A stretch of 64,000 bases of DNA from positions 124,001 to 188,000 of the forward strand of contig CALMSO010000027.1 in the NCBI GenBank assembly GCA_937872385.1, read 5' to 3'. The DNA comes from an uncultured Saprospiraceae bacterium. Lineage in GTDB: Bacteria; Bacteroidota; Bacteroidia; Chitinophagales; Saprospiraceae. The notes beneath the pieces were generated by a model that did no database searches, was not told the origin of the DNA, and saw nothing but the letters and a program-made list of their open reading frames with translations. The position numbers were made by a program, and so were the translations under genes. Position 1 is the stretch's first letter. Each line of letters begins with the position of its first letter. This document shows, piece after piece, positions 17,702 through 26,587 of the stretch.

Positions 17702-18133
17702 TGAGATATTTATTTAAAATGTAACAAAATTAGCTTTTTCTTTTTTGTTAATGTGTGCCATTTGTCACATTCAAAACGCAGGATTTTTATCGTTTTTTAT
17801 CATTTCCTTGGTCAATTCAGCTATTGGGTGGAAGCGTTTTCAATGCCTTCCCATTCCTCATGGGTTCTGTGCACGCCAATTTTCACCTCCGGAAGCCCAT
17901 TAAAAACAGGCATCCCATCATATATATCTTGGCTCAAATCAATTATTTCTGCCATTACTATAGTGTTGTAATTTTTCCCGAAGTTATTTTTTTTGGAATG
18001 GTTGCTAATGATTGGCGTGTGTGAGAAGTAGCGGATTTAAAGCGCTTCACTGTCAGTTTAGTCCTAATTTTTATTAAAAGCAATAATAGCGCTGATGCCA
18101 CTATTTCTTATACCCGTGATTGGGAGTAGTTTC
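17702..18133. other. Gap with a truncated gene remnant only
   Basis: 432 bases between the MFS gene and the hydrolase. It contains the cyclase remnant at 17821-17955 (minus) and otherwise AT-rich sequence with no ORF that looks real. Confidence 0.5.
17821..17955 (-). pseudogene. N-terminal remnant of a cyclase-family (kynurenine-formamidase-like) gene
   Basis: From ATG 17955 the minus strand reads 44 codons, MAEIIDLSQDIYDGMPVFNG then LPEVKIGVHRTHEEWEGIEN, matching the start of PF04199 cyclases (IDLSQ.IY.GMP...). It then stops at TAG 17821. A second frame continues a short peptide (IAELTKEMIKNDKNPAF), as if a deletion joined two pieces. The metal-binding HTGTH motif and the rest of the ~210-residue family are missing, so this is a decayed gene. 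Confidence 0.7.
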
Positions 18134-19102
18134 TTAATATTTATTAGCTAATAACTCTACTACCCAACTAAACATTAAATCCCTTGTCGGTACTGAAAGT
18201 TTTAAGTCTTTGTAACTGCCATTATAACACTTTGGTGCAATTCTAAATGAATGATCTTCGCCCTGGGCTATATAATATGTTATATTTTGTGGCATACCCG
18301 CAGGAAAAATGGATTTCAATGCATCTAAACTCCATTGAGGATTTACCAAGGGGTCGTTTTCAGCGAACAACATTAATAATGGCCGATTAATAGTTTTTAA
18401 ATAAGATTCAGGCTCAAAATTTTTGATAACTTTCAACTGCTTGAGGTTTCCTTTACGCCCTAGTAAAGAGATGAGAAATAAATCACGATTAACCTTTCTT
18501 TTTGCCTTTCTAAAGGCTCTGTCCTCCTCGAATCCTTTACACAAATATCCACTCATGTAATCATTAATCAATTGTTTCCTTACCCCAAACGTTGGACCTG
18601 CCATACTCACCCCTCCTGCAAAAACATCAGGGTACAATGACAAGGCAATTTGGGTAATCCACCCACCCTGACTATGACCGATTACAAAAACCCTATCTCT
18701 ATCAATAAAATCTAACTTTTGAATTTCTATGGCTACATTTTTGACATCTAAAGCTCGCTGTTCAAAAGTTGTTTCATACCATATTCCTTCTGAATTGCCC
18801 ACCCCTCTTTTGTCAAAATAAACAACAGCAAAATCATTTAGTAAAAAAGTATTTTCAAAATAAAACTGTACTTGGTTACCATATGATTTAACCCAAGGTA
18901 AATCGCCTGAGCCTACCGAAAAAATGATTGCTGGCAACTTGGTCTTTTTCAAGGAATTTTTAAGGATTAATACATCCAATTTATTTCCATCACTCAATGC
19001 TTTGATACTGATTGTATCGGTATTAGCCTGAAGCGCCTGAGTATGCCCTGAATAATGTAGGCTTAAAAAAAGTAAAAAAGAAACCATTAGGCGATTGTGC
19101 AT
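18134..19102 (-). CDS. Secreted alpha/beta hydrolase
   Basis: 322 residues with an N-terminal signal peptide (MHNRLMVSFLLFLSLHYSG). The alpha/beta hydrolase core has the nucleophile elbow GHSQGG (about residue 144), an acid in LFAENDPLVNP and the catalytic His in GEDHSFRIAP. Probably an esterase or peptidase of the S9/acyl-hydrolase type; no specific substrate. AT-rich, end of the presumed foreign block. Preceded by a C-run-rich tract (19181-19193). Confidence 0.85.
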   Translation of the reverse strand: MHNRLMVSFLLFLSLHYSGHTQALQANTDTISIKALSDGNKLDVLILKNSLKKTKLPAIIFSVGSGDLPWVKSYGNQVQFYFENTFLLNDFAVVYFDKRGVGNSEGIWYETTFEQRALDVKNVAIEIQKLDFIDRDRVFVIGHSQGGWITQIALSLYPDVFAGGVSMAGPTFGVRKQLINDYMSGYLCKGFEEDRAFRKAKRKVNRDLFLISLLGRKGNLKQLKVIKNFEPESYLKTINRPLLMLFAENDPLVNPQWSLDALKSIFPAGMPQNITYYIAQGEDHSFRIAPKCYNGSYKDLKLSVPTRDLMFSWVVELLANKY

Positions 19103-19280
19103 AATAAGAAACTTATGTGTTTTATAATTTTTTCCTTTTAATTATCCACCAACATCCCTACAAAACCCCATATACCCTATACCCCCCCCCTCTACCCACC
19201 TCACACATCAGCACACTAAGTTAAGTTTTTTTCTTTTGGCGGCAAGACCAGCGATGCCGTTTTTACAACCAACAATGTGG

Positions 19281-19318
19281 TGAGCCGCGAACCGCGAATA
19301 GCAAACAGCGAGCCGCGC
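19281..19318 (+). repeat. Short dispersed repeat left of galK
   Basis: GAGCCGCGAACCGCGAATAG continues into AGCAAACAGCGAGCCGCG; related to copies at 11821 and 62886 and, in opposite orientation, to 20514. Together with the last it frames galK as an inverted pair. Confidence 0.55.
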
Positions 19319-19346
19319 ATAACGATATTGCCAATGCCGCTTGGGT

Positions 19347-20513
19347 TTATGGTGTATAGGTATCTGTCCCGTCGGCAATATGCACTTGTAGCTGCGTCGG
19401 CTCTTTTCCAAACTGCTGATAATAAGCGTTTTGTGCTGTTTCTACAAACCTCGAAACCGCCTCGCGCTGCACTATATTAATGGTGCATCCGCCGAAGCCG
19501 CCGCCCATCAGCCGTGCGCCCACCACGCCCGAAGTGCGGCTGGCAAAGTCCACCAAAAAATCTAATTCGGGGCAGCTCACTTCATAATCATCGCGCAGGC
19601 CGACGTGCGTGTCGAAGAGCAATTGTCCCAGCGCTGCTATCTGCCCGTTTTGCAGGTGTTCGCAGGCGCGCAGGATGCGGTCGTGCTCGTTTATTACATA
19701 ATGACAACGCCGAAATACGATAGGGTCAAGCCCTTCGCGGTGCAATTCTAACATGGTGGGCAACACGTCGCGCAGGCTGCGCACATTGGGATAATGCTGC
19801 TGCAAATATGCCACGCCCGCCTGGCACTCGCTCACCCGCTCGCCGTAAGCCGAAAATGCCAGCTCGTGGTGTACTTGGGTGTTGAGCAAAACCAATTCGT
19901 AAGCGCCAAAATCGGCGGGAATATAGCGATGCACCAGACGCTGACAATCCAACAAAATAAAATGCCCGGCTTTGCCCATCAGGCTGGCAAACTGATCCAT
20001 GATGCCGCAGGGAATGCCCACGAATTGTTGGGATGAGCGCTGCGCCAATTCCGCCAGTTCGGGCCGCGTGTAGCCCCCATCAAACAAGGTGTTCAGCGCA
20101 AAGGCAAAGCCGCACTCCAACGCCGCCGACGAACTCACGCCCGCCCCGATGGGCAGGTTGCCTCCAAAGGCTACATCCACGCCGCGTAGGGCTTTGCCCG
20201 CCACCTGAAACTGCTGCGCGATGCCGCGCAAATAGGTCAGCCAGAGCTGCGCTGCTGGTACGAGTTGTTGCAAATCCGCTGTGCCCGTTTGGTCAATATC
20301 CGCTGCATAAAAGCGACAGGTGGTGCTGCCATTTTCGGCTATGGCAAAGTACAAATGCTTGTCAATGGCGGCGGGTAGCACGTAGCCATTATTATAATCG
20401 GTGTGCTCGCCGATGAGATTGATACGCCCGCAGGCCCGCACGAGCAGCGTTGGCGCCTGCCCAAAGCGCTGTATAAATGCTTGGGTAATATCCGTGGAAG
20501 TCCAGTGTTGCAT
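19347..20513 (-). CDS. galK: Galactokinase
   Basis: GHMP-family kinase, galactose to galactose 1-phosphate (Leloir pathway). 388 residues from ATG 20513; the ORF extends to 20582 but that part is repeat-derived. Motif 1 GRINLIGEHTDYNNG is the galactokinase signature, motif 2 PIGAGVSSSAALE binds ATP phosphates, and motif 3 LMGGGFGGCTIN is near the C-terminus. No galT, galE or galM adjoins it. Single gene between inverted copies of the GAGCCGCG repeat. Confidence 0.95.
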   Translation of the reverse strand: MQHWTSTDITQAFIQRFGQAPTLLVRACGRINLIGEHTDYNNGYVLPAAIDKHLYFAIAENGSTTCRFYAADIDQTGTADLQQLVPAAQLWLTYLRGIAQQFQVAGKALRGVDVAFGGNLPIGAGVSSSAALECGFAFALNTLFDGGYTRPELAELAQRSSQQFVGIPCGIMDQFASLMGKAGHFILLDCQRLVHRYIPADFGAYELVLLNTQVHHELAFSAYGERVSECQAGVAYLQQHYPNVRSLRDVLPTMLELHREGLDPIVFRRCHYVINEHDRILRACEHLQNGQIAALGQLLFDTHVGLRDDYEVSCPELDFLVDFASRTSGVVGARLMGGGFGGCTINIVQREAVSRFVETAQNAYYQQFGKEPTQLQVHIADGTDTYTP

Positions 20514-20550
20514 GTTTGCTGTTTGTGGTTCGCGGTTCGTTATTTGCTTT
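20514..20550 (-). repeat. Short dispersed repeat right of galK (inverted copy)
   Basis: On the minus strand it reads GCAAATAACGAACCGCGAAC then CACAAACAGCAAAC, related to the copy at 19281. It directly touches the galK start codon. Confidence 0.5.
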
Positions 20551-20744
20551 TTGCTTTTAGCTGCTGGCTTTTGGTGGTACAAAAACCTGATAATGAGTAT
20601 TTTAGTGAAAAGGATTTTCTCAAAAAGTTACGAATCATCAAAAGCCGAAAATAACACAAATTACGCAACGGTCGCGCCAATTTTAAAGTTTTTGCTGCAC
20701 GCAATGAGCATAACGATTTGTCGTTCTAACAAAAAGCATTGCAA

Positions 20745-21389
20745 ATGAAAAAATTCCTTTTCGCCGCTTTAATATTAACTGTTTGTTATTCAATAGCGAA
20801 TGCCCAGCTTGTGCTTGGAGTAAAAGCAGGCGCTGGGCTTAGTAATATAGCCTTAGTTAAAGTTAATATTCCAGCCCATCTCAATGTTGAGGATTATGAT
20901 TATTGTTTCTCGTTTCAAGGAGGTATAAGCGCAGCAAAGGCTATTTCAGAAAAATTGAGTGTTGTTGGAGAATTGTTGTATGAAGTAAAAGGCACAAATT
21001 TTCCGTCATCCGATATTTCCCCGAAAACTCGGTTGAGTTTACACTATCTCTCAATACCCATATTGGCTAATTATGAACTTTTTCGTAGCTTTCAGATAGA
21101 ATTAGGGCCGCAAATCTCCTATCGCTTGGCTGCCAATATTGAAAACCTGCCTAATTCTGCGCCATTCACAGCAGAAGACATTTACAACGTTAAATGGGAC
21201 TTGGGACTTAGTGCTGGCGGAAGGTATTATCCATGCTCAAATTTGTACCTTGGCGTCCGCTACACGCACGGTTTATTAGATGTTTCGGATTTAAAATTTA
21301 CGGACATGAATGGCTTACCAACTCTTGACATGAGAGTAAAACAGTTAAACCGCGTATTTCACTTAACTTTAGGCTACGAATTTAAATAA
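20745..21389 (+). CDS. Outer-membrane beta-barrel protein (porin family, OMP_b-brl type)
   Basis: 214 residues from the ATG at 20745 (a second ATG at 20739 is possible). Signal peptide MKKFLFAALILTVCYSIANA-Q, then repeating amphipathic strands of the PF13568 type (LGVKAGAGLSN, LHYLSIPILANYEL, LGVRYTHGLLD) and a terminal strand ending LGYEFK with the aromatic pattern recognised by the BAM machinery. Common in Bacteroidota; function unknown. Confidence 0.82.
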   Translation: MKKFLFAALILTVCYSIANAQLVLGVKAGAGLSNIALVKVNIPAHLNVEDYDYCFSFQGGISAAKAISEKLSVVGELLYEVKGTNFPSSDISPKTRLSLHYLSIPILANYELFRSFQIELGPQISYRLAANIENLPNSAPFTAEDIYNVKWDLGLSAGGRYYPCSNLYLGVRYTHGLLDVSDLKFTDMNGLPTLDMRVKQLNRVFHLTLGYEFK

Positions 21390-21513
21390 TAATTTACCCA
21401 AAGAGTTATATTTTCATCATCATCCTCTTGTTTGGCAGGCTGTTTTGGGTCTGCCAATTTTATTTTATATCCATATCTGATGAACATTCTGCCCGGTTGC
21501 CGCATTGTTTTGG

Positions 21514-21521
21514 TACATTTG
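21514..21521 (+). promoter_or_regulatory. Promoter -7 element for the aldo/keto reductase
   Basis: TACATTTG matches TAnnTTTG, 20 bases before the ATG at 21542; no well-placed -33 TTG. Confidence 0.45.
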
Positions 21522-21541
21522 CATATAAAACCCAACATAAT

Positions 21542-22537
21542 ATGGAATATCGCAGACTCGGAAAATCAGGCTTGCAGGTCAGCGCGCTGTCTTTAGGTTC
21601 GTGGCTTACTTTTGGCAATCAAATTGGCGACGATGTAGCCGAAGACTTGATGAAATTAGCTTACGATCAAGGAGTTAACTTTTTTGATAATGCGGAGGGC
21701 TACGCTGGTGGCCGCTCGGAAATTGTCATGGGCAACATTTTGAAAAAAATGGGCTGGCGCCGCAGCTCGTTTGTGGTGTCGAGCAAGGTTTATTTTGGCG
21801 CGGATGGCGGCCGAAAGGATTTAAAACCCAATGAAACCGGGCTGAGTCGTAAGCACGTTATCGAGGCTTGTCATGAAGCGATGCAGCGCCTGCAAGTGGA
21901 TTATCTCGATTTGTATTTCTGTCATCGTCCAGATAAAAACACCCCAATCGAAGAAACGGTTTGGGCTATGAATATCCTTATTCAGCAAGGTAAAATACTG
22001 TACTGGGGCACCTCGGAGTGGTCGGCGCAGGAGATTACCGAAGCGCACGTAGCCGCTCGTCAAAACAACCTCATTGGCCCACTCATGGAGCAACCGCAGT
22101 ATAATATGTTTCACCGCGAGCGGTTTGAAGTAGAATACAAGCGCTTGTTTGAAAACTTCGGCATGGGCAGCACCATTTGGTCGCCGTTGGCTTCGGGGGT
22201 GCTGACGCCCAAATATCTCAGCGAATTTCCGGAGGGTACGCGCCTCGGCAAACAAGGTCTCGCCTGGCTAAAAAAAGCCCAACTCACCGAAGAACGCCTC
22301 GAAAAGACCCGACAACTGTACGCCCTCGCGCAGGAGTTGGACACTACCCTGCCCAAACTTGCAGTGGCTTGGTGCCTGAAAAACCCACAGGTCAGCACGG
22401 TGATTCTCGGTGCTTCGAAGCCGGCACAACTCTCAGAAACACTTGAGGCTGTGAGCGTTACGCCACAACTCACCGATGAGGTCATGGCGCGTATCGAGGC
22501 GATTTTGCAAAATAAACCAGTACAACCGGAATGGTAA
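21542..22537 (+). CDS. Aldo/keto reductase (voltage-gated channel beta-subunit-like, AKR6/YghZ group)
   Basis: 331 residues from ATG 21542 (MEYRRLGKSGLQVSALSLGS); the longer ORF start is inside untranslated sequence. Catalytic tetrad residues can be seen: Asp in FDNAEGYAGGRSE, Tyr in the same block, Lys in VSSKVYFG, His in LYFCHRPD. The order and the W-motif WSAQEITEAHVAARQ are typical of the Kv-beta/YghZ subgroup of NADPH-dependent reductases. Physiological substrate unknown. Confidence 0.9.
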   Translation: MEYRRLGKSGLQVSALSLGSWLTFGNQIGDDVAEDLMKLAYDQGVNFFDNAEGYAGGRSEIVMGNILKKMGWRRSSFVVSSKVYFGADGGRKDLKPNETGLSRKHVIEACHEAMQRLQVDYLDLYFCHRPDKNTPIEETVWAMNILIQQGKILYWGTSEWSAQEITEAHVAARQNNLIGPLMEQPQYNMFHRERFEVEYKRLFENFGMGSTIWSPLASGVLTPKYLSEFPEGTRLGKQGLAWLKKAQLTEERLEKTRQLYALAQELDTTLPKLAVAWCLKNPQVSTVILGASKPAQLSETLEAVSVTPQLTDEVMARIEAILQNKPVQPEW

Positions 22538-22594
22538 GTCTGCTCATTTACATGCACAAAAGTAAATAATGCGAATATCGGGTTCAAATGATCA

Positions 22595-22698
22595 ATACTA
22601 TTTACGATTTTCGAAGCCCGATTTACGATTTTGTAAAGTTCTGAAAAACAAGCTTTTGAGCATACATAAGCACGTCATTTTCCAATTGAGAATAGTAT
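22595..22698. repeat. Small dispersed element, copy B (104 bp, MITE-like)
   Basis: Bounded by ATACTATT and AATAGTAT, perfect 8-base inverted ends. ~90% identical to copy A. It sits inside an older repeat: the flanks (CGGGTTCAAATGAT on the left, GCATACGTAAAAACGAACCC on the right) recur, inverted and without the 104 bp, at 49756-49830. Confidence 0.7.
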
Positions 22699-22718
22699 AA
22701 AGCATACGTAAAAACGAA

Positions 22719-22814
22719 CCCCAACGGGGTGACATAATTATAAAGATATAAAAAAGGCGATTTAAACCCCAACGGGGTGACCTATTACACCAACACGGCG
22801 TCACCCCGTTGGGG
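22719..22814. repeat. REP-like cluster (three copies, two forming a hairpin)
   Basis: CCCCAACGGGGTGAC occurs at 22719-22733 and 22767-22781, and inverted at 22800-22814. Copies two and three form a 17-bp perfect stem with an 18-base loop. Similar GGGG/CCCC hairpins are widespread in this phylum and tend to be linked with RAYT-type transposases, none of which is present here. Confidence 0.7.
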
Positions 22815-22824
22815 TTCAAAACCA

Positions 22825-22835
22825 TTGATTATCAA
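22825..22835. repeat. Short intergenic palindrome TTGATTATCAA
   Basis: Member of the five-site YTGATWATCAR group; extends to a perfect 13-base palindrome ATTGATTATCAAT (22824-22836). Confidence 0.5.
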
Positions 22836-22974
22836 TTAGCTATAAATTTTTCACCCCTTCGGGCTTAGCTCGATATTCGCATAAATAATGAATAATGCCT
22901 AATTTTACATCCCCTTCAACCCCTAAACCATTACACCCTAAACCGTTACACCTTTTAGTTAAACTTGAATCGCT

Positions 22975-23655
22975 ATGAACGAAGTAAAAATAGAAGAAAG
23001 CTGGAAATCGGTGCTAAAAGACGAGTTCGCGCAGCCTTATTTTCAGGGTATTATAAGTTATTTAAAACAGGAAAAAGCTGCCGGAAAAGTTATTTATCCG
23101 CCGGGGTCATTGATTTTCAATGCGTTCGCACAAACGCCTTTTGCGCGAGTGAAAGTAGTTATTTTGGGGCAAGATCCATATCATAATCCTGGCGAGGCGA
23201 TGGGGCTATCTTTTTCCGTACCGAAAGGAGTAAATATACCACCGTCTTTACAAAATATTTATAAAGAACTAAATAACGATCTGGGCGTGCCCATTCCTGC
23301 GCATGGCGACCTGAGCGCTTGGGCGGCACAGGGCGTATTTTTGCTAAATGCCATGCTCACCGTAGCGCACCGGCAGCCACAATCGCATCATAAAATCGGT
23401 TGGCAAAACTTCACCGATGCCGTTATTCGCAGGCTTTCCGAGCAGCGCGAGCACCTTGTTTTTATGCTCTGGGGCAATTTTGCCCGCAAAAAAAATGTCC
23501 TGATTGATAGCTCCAAGCATTTGATACTCGAAGCTGCACACCCCTCGCCGCTCGCCGGTGGAGCTTTTTTCGGTTGCCAGCATTTTTCCAAAGCGAATGA
23601 CTATTTGCAGGCGCATGGACAAAGCCCCGTCAATTGGAATATTGCAGATAAGTAA
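22975..23655 (+). CDS. ung: Uracil-DNA glycosylase
   Basis: Family 1 UDG removing uracil from DNA. 226 residues; water-activating motif GQDPYHNPGEAMG (catalytic Asp near 66), FLLNAMLTV, WGNFARKK, and HPSPLAGGAFFGC with the catalytic His. Length and motif order match the classic enzyme. Preceded by repeat-rich DNA and followed by low-complexity sequence. Confidence 0.97.
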   Translation: MNEVKIEESWKSVLKDEFAQPYFQGIISYLKQEKAAGKVIYPPGSLIFNAFAQTPFARVKVVILGQDPYHNPGEAMGLSFSVPKGVNIPPSLQNIYKELNNDLGVPIPAHGDLSAWAAQGVFLLNAMLTVAHRQPQSHHKIGWQNFTDAVIRRLSEQREHLVFMLWGNFARKKNVLIDSSKHLILEAAHPSPLAGGAFFGCQHFSKANDYLQAHGQSPVNWNIADK

Positions 23656-23820
23656 TGTTTAAAAAGTGGGAATAGGGGAATAGGATGAATGGGGGAATGG
23701 GGTTTAGAAGATTTGAAAAGTTTAGAAGAGTTGAAAAGTTGAAAGGTTGATAAGAGTTGAGACCGCATCTAATATCTATCGTCTATTATCTACTATCTGG
23801 CATCTATTGTCTAACGTCTA
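23656..23820. repeat. Low-complexity intergenic tract (TCTA- and GAAAAGTT-type units)
   Basis: Irregular repeats such as TTTGAAAAGTTTAGAAGAGTT and a run of TCTATNATCTA-like units. The reverse complement of the same style appears at 63570-63720. Non-coding; followed by a palindrome ACTGATAATCAGT at 23824-23836. Confidence 0.5.
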
Positions 23821-23824
23821 TCTA

Positions 23825-23835
23825 CTGATAATCAG
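23825..23835. repeat. Short intergenic palindrome CTGATAATCAG
   Basis: Member of the YTGATWATCAR group, 70 bases past the stop of the DUF3352-like gene on the minus strand. Confidence 0.45.
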
Positions 23836-23906
23836 TGATTTACATTTTCTTTTATGCTTAGAACAACTGTACCCGAACATTTAACAAATAACAGATAAAC
23901 AACGGC

Positions 23907-26522
23907 TTAAATAGTCAAATTAACTCGATAAGCATAAATACTTTCCCTGTTGGCTACGACTAAAATAGTTTGTCCATTGCTATATAAATCTGCAATAAAA
24001 AAGGCAGAATCGCCGCCGAGCGGAAAATCAGGATGCGCCTTGCCTGCCGCGTTGAGCACCTGAATTTGCTTTCTGCTGTGGGAAATTAGCCCTGGTAAGG
24101 CCTTTTCCTGTCCTGGCACCGCCACGACGCAGAGCGCATCCCAAGTAGCACCATTCTGCCAAGTGTATAATAATTTAAACTGATTTTCATCATAAAAATG
24201 CACCGCCAGCGTCTCGCCATTTAGTGCAATGTAATCTTTTCGCTCATCGCCTGTTACATCTGCTAAAGTAAAATGCACCGGCCCGCCGGCCCGAGGTAGC
24301 AAGCGCAATTGAAAAGCATTACCCTCCAAAGGCATGATATGCGCGAGGCCGTTTTGGTCGGTGGCTACGATACGATTGTGTCGGGCAGCGAGGTCAAAAT
24401 CGGGTGGCGACAGGCCCGGAGCAAGATTGCGGGCGGCGAGGCGCGGGCTGCCGTCGCGTTGAAAAGTCATCAAGCGGCCGTCCTCATTCCAAGCTACTAA
24501 ATAATCGCGTGCTTTATATTGCCAATGTAAAATCGGGTGCTTCAACTTGCCCACCCCGCGCAGCGGATTCCAGCCGGGCAGCGGCCGCCCCAGCTTGTCG
24601 AAACCATAAATAGCGCCATTGGCACAAGCCACAAAAAAACTATAATCGCGATTTTGATTAAAATCTACCACCGTTACACCATTGGTAGCTGGGGTTTGCA
24701 AACGAATAGGAAAAGCCCCTTGCGCCGCGCCGTCCATACCGAGAAGGTAAATATTATGCGCTGTATTAAAGAAAAGCGATACGGTATTAGCATCATAATA
24801 CGTAATAGAATGCACCGGTGATAATAACGGTCCGTCTAATTTTTTGCGCCACAATTCCCGGCCGTTGGGCCGCAGCAGGTAAAGATTGAAAGCACTGTCT
24901 TGCACGGCAATAGCAATGGGACCTTGCGCATCAAGACCAATGGGCATGGGCGCTGTGATAGCCGGAAAATCGAGTACTGTTTTCCAGGCAATGGCGGTGG
25001 GCGGCGCGGCCTTAGCGGTGCGGGCGGGCATCCAGTAGCCGTTGAGTTGTGCCGTAGCACCACGCAAAGTGGACGCAACAGCAATCTGACCGGTACGCTC
25101 GGGCTGTCCAGCAGCTATTAATCCCTGTGTTTGCAGGCTTTCGCGGATCTGCGGTGCTAAATTGACCAAATTGGCATACAGCAGTTGCTGCATAGGTGTA
25201 CCGTGCAATTTTTGATAAACGCGCAAGAATTCGGGGCTTTTGGCGAGGGTCTTACCAACGATGTATTCATCAATCCAGATTTCGAGCGCAGCCCGCGAGT
25301 CGGTGAATACAACATAATTACCAAGCGTGACAAAATAAGGATTGCGCAGCTTGTCGCCGCCGGTCATCCAGGTGGGCAACAAATCATCTTCTGCAATTTG
25401 CATAATCGTAAAAGTCTGATAATCGTATAGTTGTAGAACTTCTACCGATTCAGCCAGTGCATTTAATGCCGTTTGCACAGCATCCGCCTCCCGAAAACCA
25501 AGCACTAAGGCCTGGTCCGTGGAGGTTTGCACCAAAGCCGCAGCCCCGTGCATCCAGGGTTGCACATAGCGCCGAAAAGACTCCCCCCCCGACAGCTTGC
25601 TTGGATGAGAAAGGCTATACCAACGGACAAGCGCAGCGTTGTCGGGTATCACTTCCAGCATATTGGCTTGTAACACGCGAGGTGTTTGGGCGGTCAAAGT
25701 TTTTTCGGGGCGGCCGGGCGTCCATTGCCCACTGAGGCGCACCATATTACCGATGGCGGGTTCTGGGTCGAGGCGAATCCATTGCACGGCGGTGCCCGCT
25801 CGCTGAACCGCTTCAAGCCCTGCGGGGAGCCACCAATCTTCCAGCAGCAGGCGTAAATTGGCAGGATTAATCCACAGGCTGCCCATGTGCTGTGCAGGCT
25901 GGCGATAGCGCAAAGGTGCAAATGCAGTGGTTTGCGGCAGGCTTTTGTAAGGTTTTTCGAGTGTTTTGAGCGCGTCTTCCACGAGCAATGGGTAACGAGA
26001 CAACAGTAGCAAATTTCGATATTTAGCTAAAGCTAAAGCTTTTCCATCGGCAAAAACTAACTGATATAATGTGCGTCCGCGGTAATGAAAGGTCTGTAAG
26101 CGGTCAGGGCTCCATCTTGCAATAAGCGTATCCATGGAAAGGCTCGCTTTGCGCGCGTCTATAATCAAGAGCGGGGTAAGGCGACCGGTGCCTGCATTTT
26201 GTAAGCTGAGCCATAATGGAAAAGGTGCGGATTGTAGCTCCGGCATTTGCCGAATATAATGTTGTAGCGAGCTTATTTCGGGGCGCCCCTGCGCAGGGTG
26301 CAGCCATTGTTGCAGCAAGCTATCTATGGAAAGCGGCGAGGTATTTTGCAAAAAAGCACGCCCATCGGGGAGGGAAAGCGCAACCGCAGTGGTACTGGGC
26401 AAGGCAGCCGCAGGCGATACCGGCAGCAGCGGTAAGCGAAAAAAATAGTGCCAACTCCAGAGAAGCGCCAACAATAGAACAGCACCAGCAATAAAACGTT
26501 TTTTCTGTAACAAAACGGGCAA
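23907..26522 (-). CDS. Large membrane-anchored protein, DUF3352-like with C-terminal beta-propeller
   Basis: 871 residues. A single N-terminal membrane segment (RFIAGAVLLLALLWSWHYFF, ~9-28) is followed by a ~450-residue region like DUF3352 (repeated units discussing bounded alpha/beta segments, e.g. LSGQWTPGRPEKTLTAQTPR), and then from about 560 a PQQ/WD-like beta-propeller (PNGRELWRKKLDG, DFNQNRDYSFFVACANGAIYGF). Anchored in the inner membrane with the rest in the periplasm. No enzymatic motifs; function unknown, perhaps binding of extracellular ligands or assembly. Divergent from DUF423 gene. Confidence 0.75.
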   Translation of the reverse strand: MPVLLQKKRFIAGAVLLLALLWSWHYFFRLPLLPVSPAAALPSTTAVALSLPDGRAFLQNTSPLSIDSLLQQWLHPAQGRPEISSLQHYIRQMPELQSAPFPLWLSLQNAGTGRLTPLLIIDARKASLSMDTLIARWSPDRLQTFHYRGRTLYQLVFADGKALALAKYRNLLLLSRYPLLVEDALKTLEKPYKSLPQTTAFAPLRYRQPAQHMGSLWINPANLRLLLEDWWLPAGLEAVQRAGTAVQWIRLDPEPAIGNMVRLSGQWTPGRPEKTLTAQTPRVLQANMLEVIPDNAALVRWYSLSHPSKLSGGESFRRYVQPWMHGAAALVQTSTDQALVLGFREADAVQTALNALAESVEVLQLYDYQTFTIMQIAEDDLLPTWMTGGDKLRNPYFVTLGNYVVFTDSRAALEIWIDEYIVGKTLAKSPEFLRVYQKLHGTPMQQLLYANLVNLAPQIRESLQTQGLIAAGQPERTGQIAVASTLRGATAQLNGYWMPARTAKAAPPTAIAWKTVLDFPAITAPMPIGLDAQGPIAIAVQDSAFNLYLLRPNGRELWRKKLDGPLLSPVHSITYYDANTVSLFFNTAHNIYLLGMDGAAQGAFPIRLQTPATNGVTVVDFNQNRDYSFFVACANGAIYGFDKLGRPLPGWNPLRGVGKLKHPILHWQYKARDYLVAWNEDGRLMTFQRDGSPRLAARNLAPGLSPPDFDLAARHNRIVATDQNGLAHIMPLEGNAFQLRLLPRAGGPVHFTLADVTGDERKDYIALNGETLAVHFYDENQFKLLYTWQNGATWDALCVVAVPGQEKALPGLISHSRKQIQVLNAAGKAHPDFPLGGDSAFFIADLYSNGQTILVVANRESIYAYRVNLTI

Positions 26523-26529
26523 ATTATTT

Positions 26530-26537
26530 TAACTTTG
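26530..26537 (+). promoter_or_regulatory. Promoter -7 element for DUF423 gene
   Basis: TAACTTTG matches TAnnTTTG, 51 bases before the ATG at 26588, in the short divergent gap. Confidence 0.45.
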
Positions 26538-26587
26538 AAGCTAATAAAATGACACCCAATTTACACAATGATTTTAATTTTTTTGTG

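Noticed and set aside
17755..18024. Plus ORF of 89 codons in the gap before the hydrolase
   Set aside because: Opposite strand carries the recognisable cyclase remnant; the plus peptide has no family.
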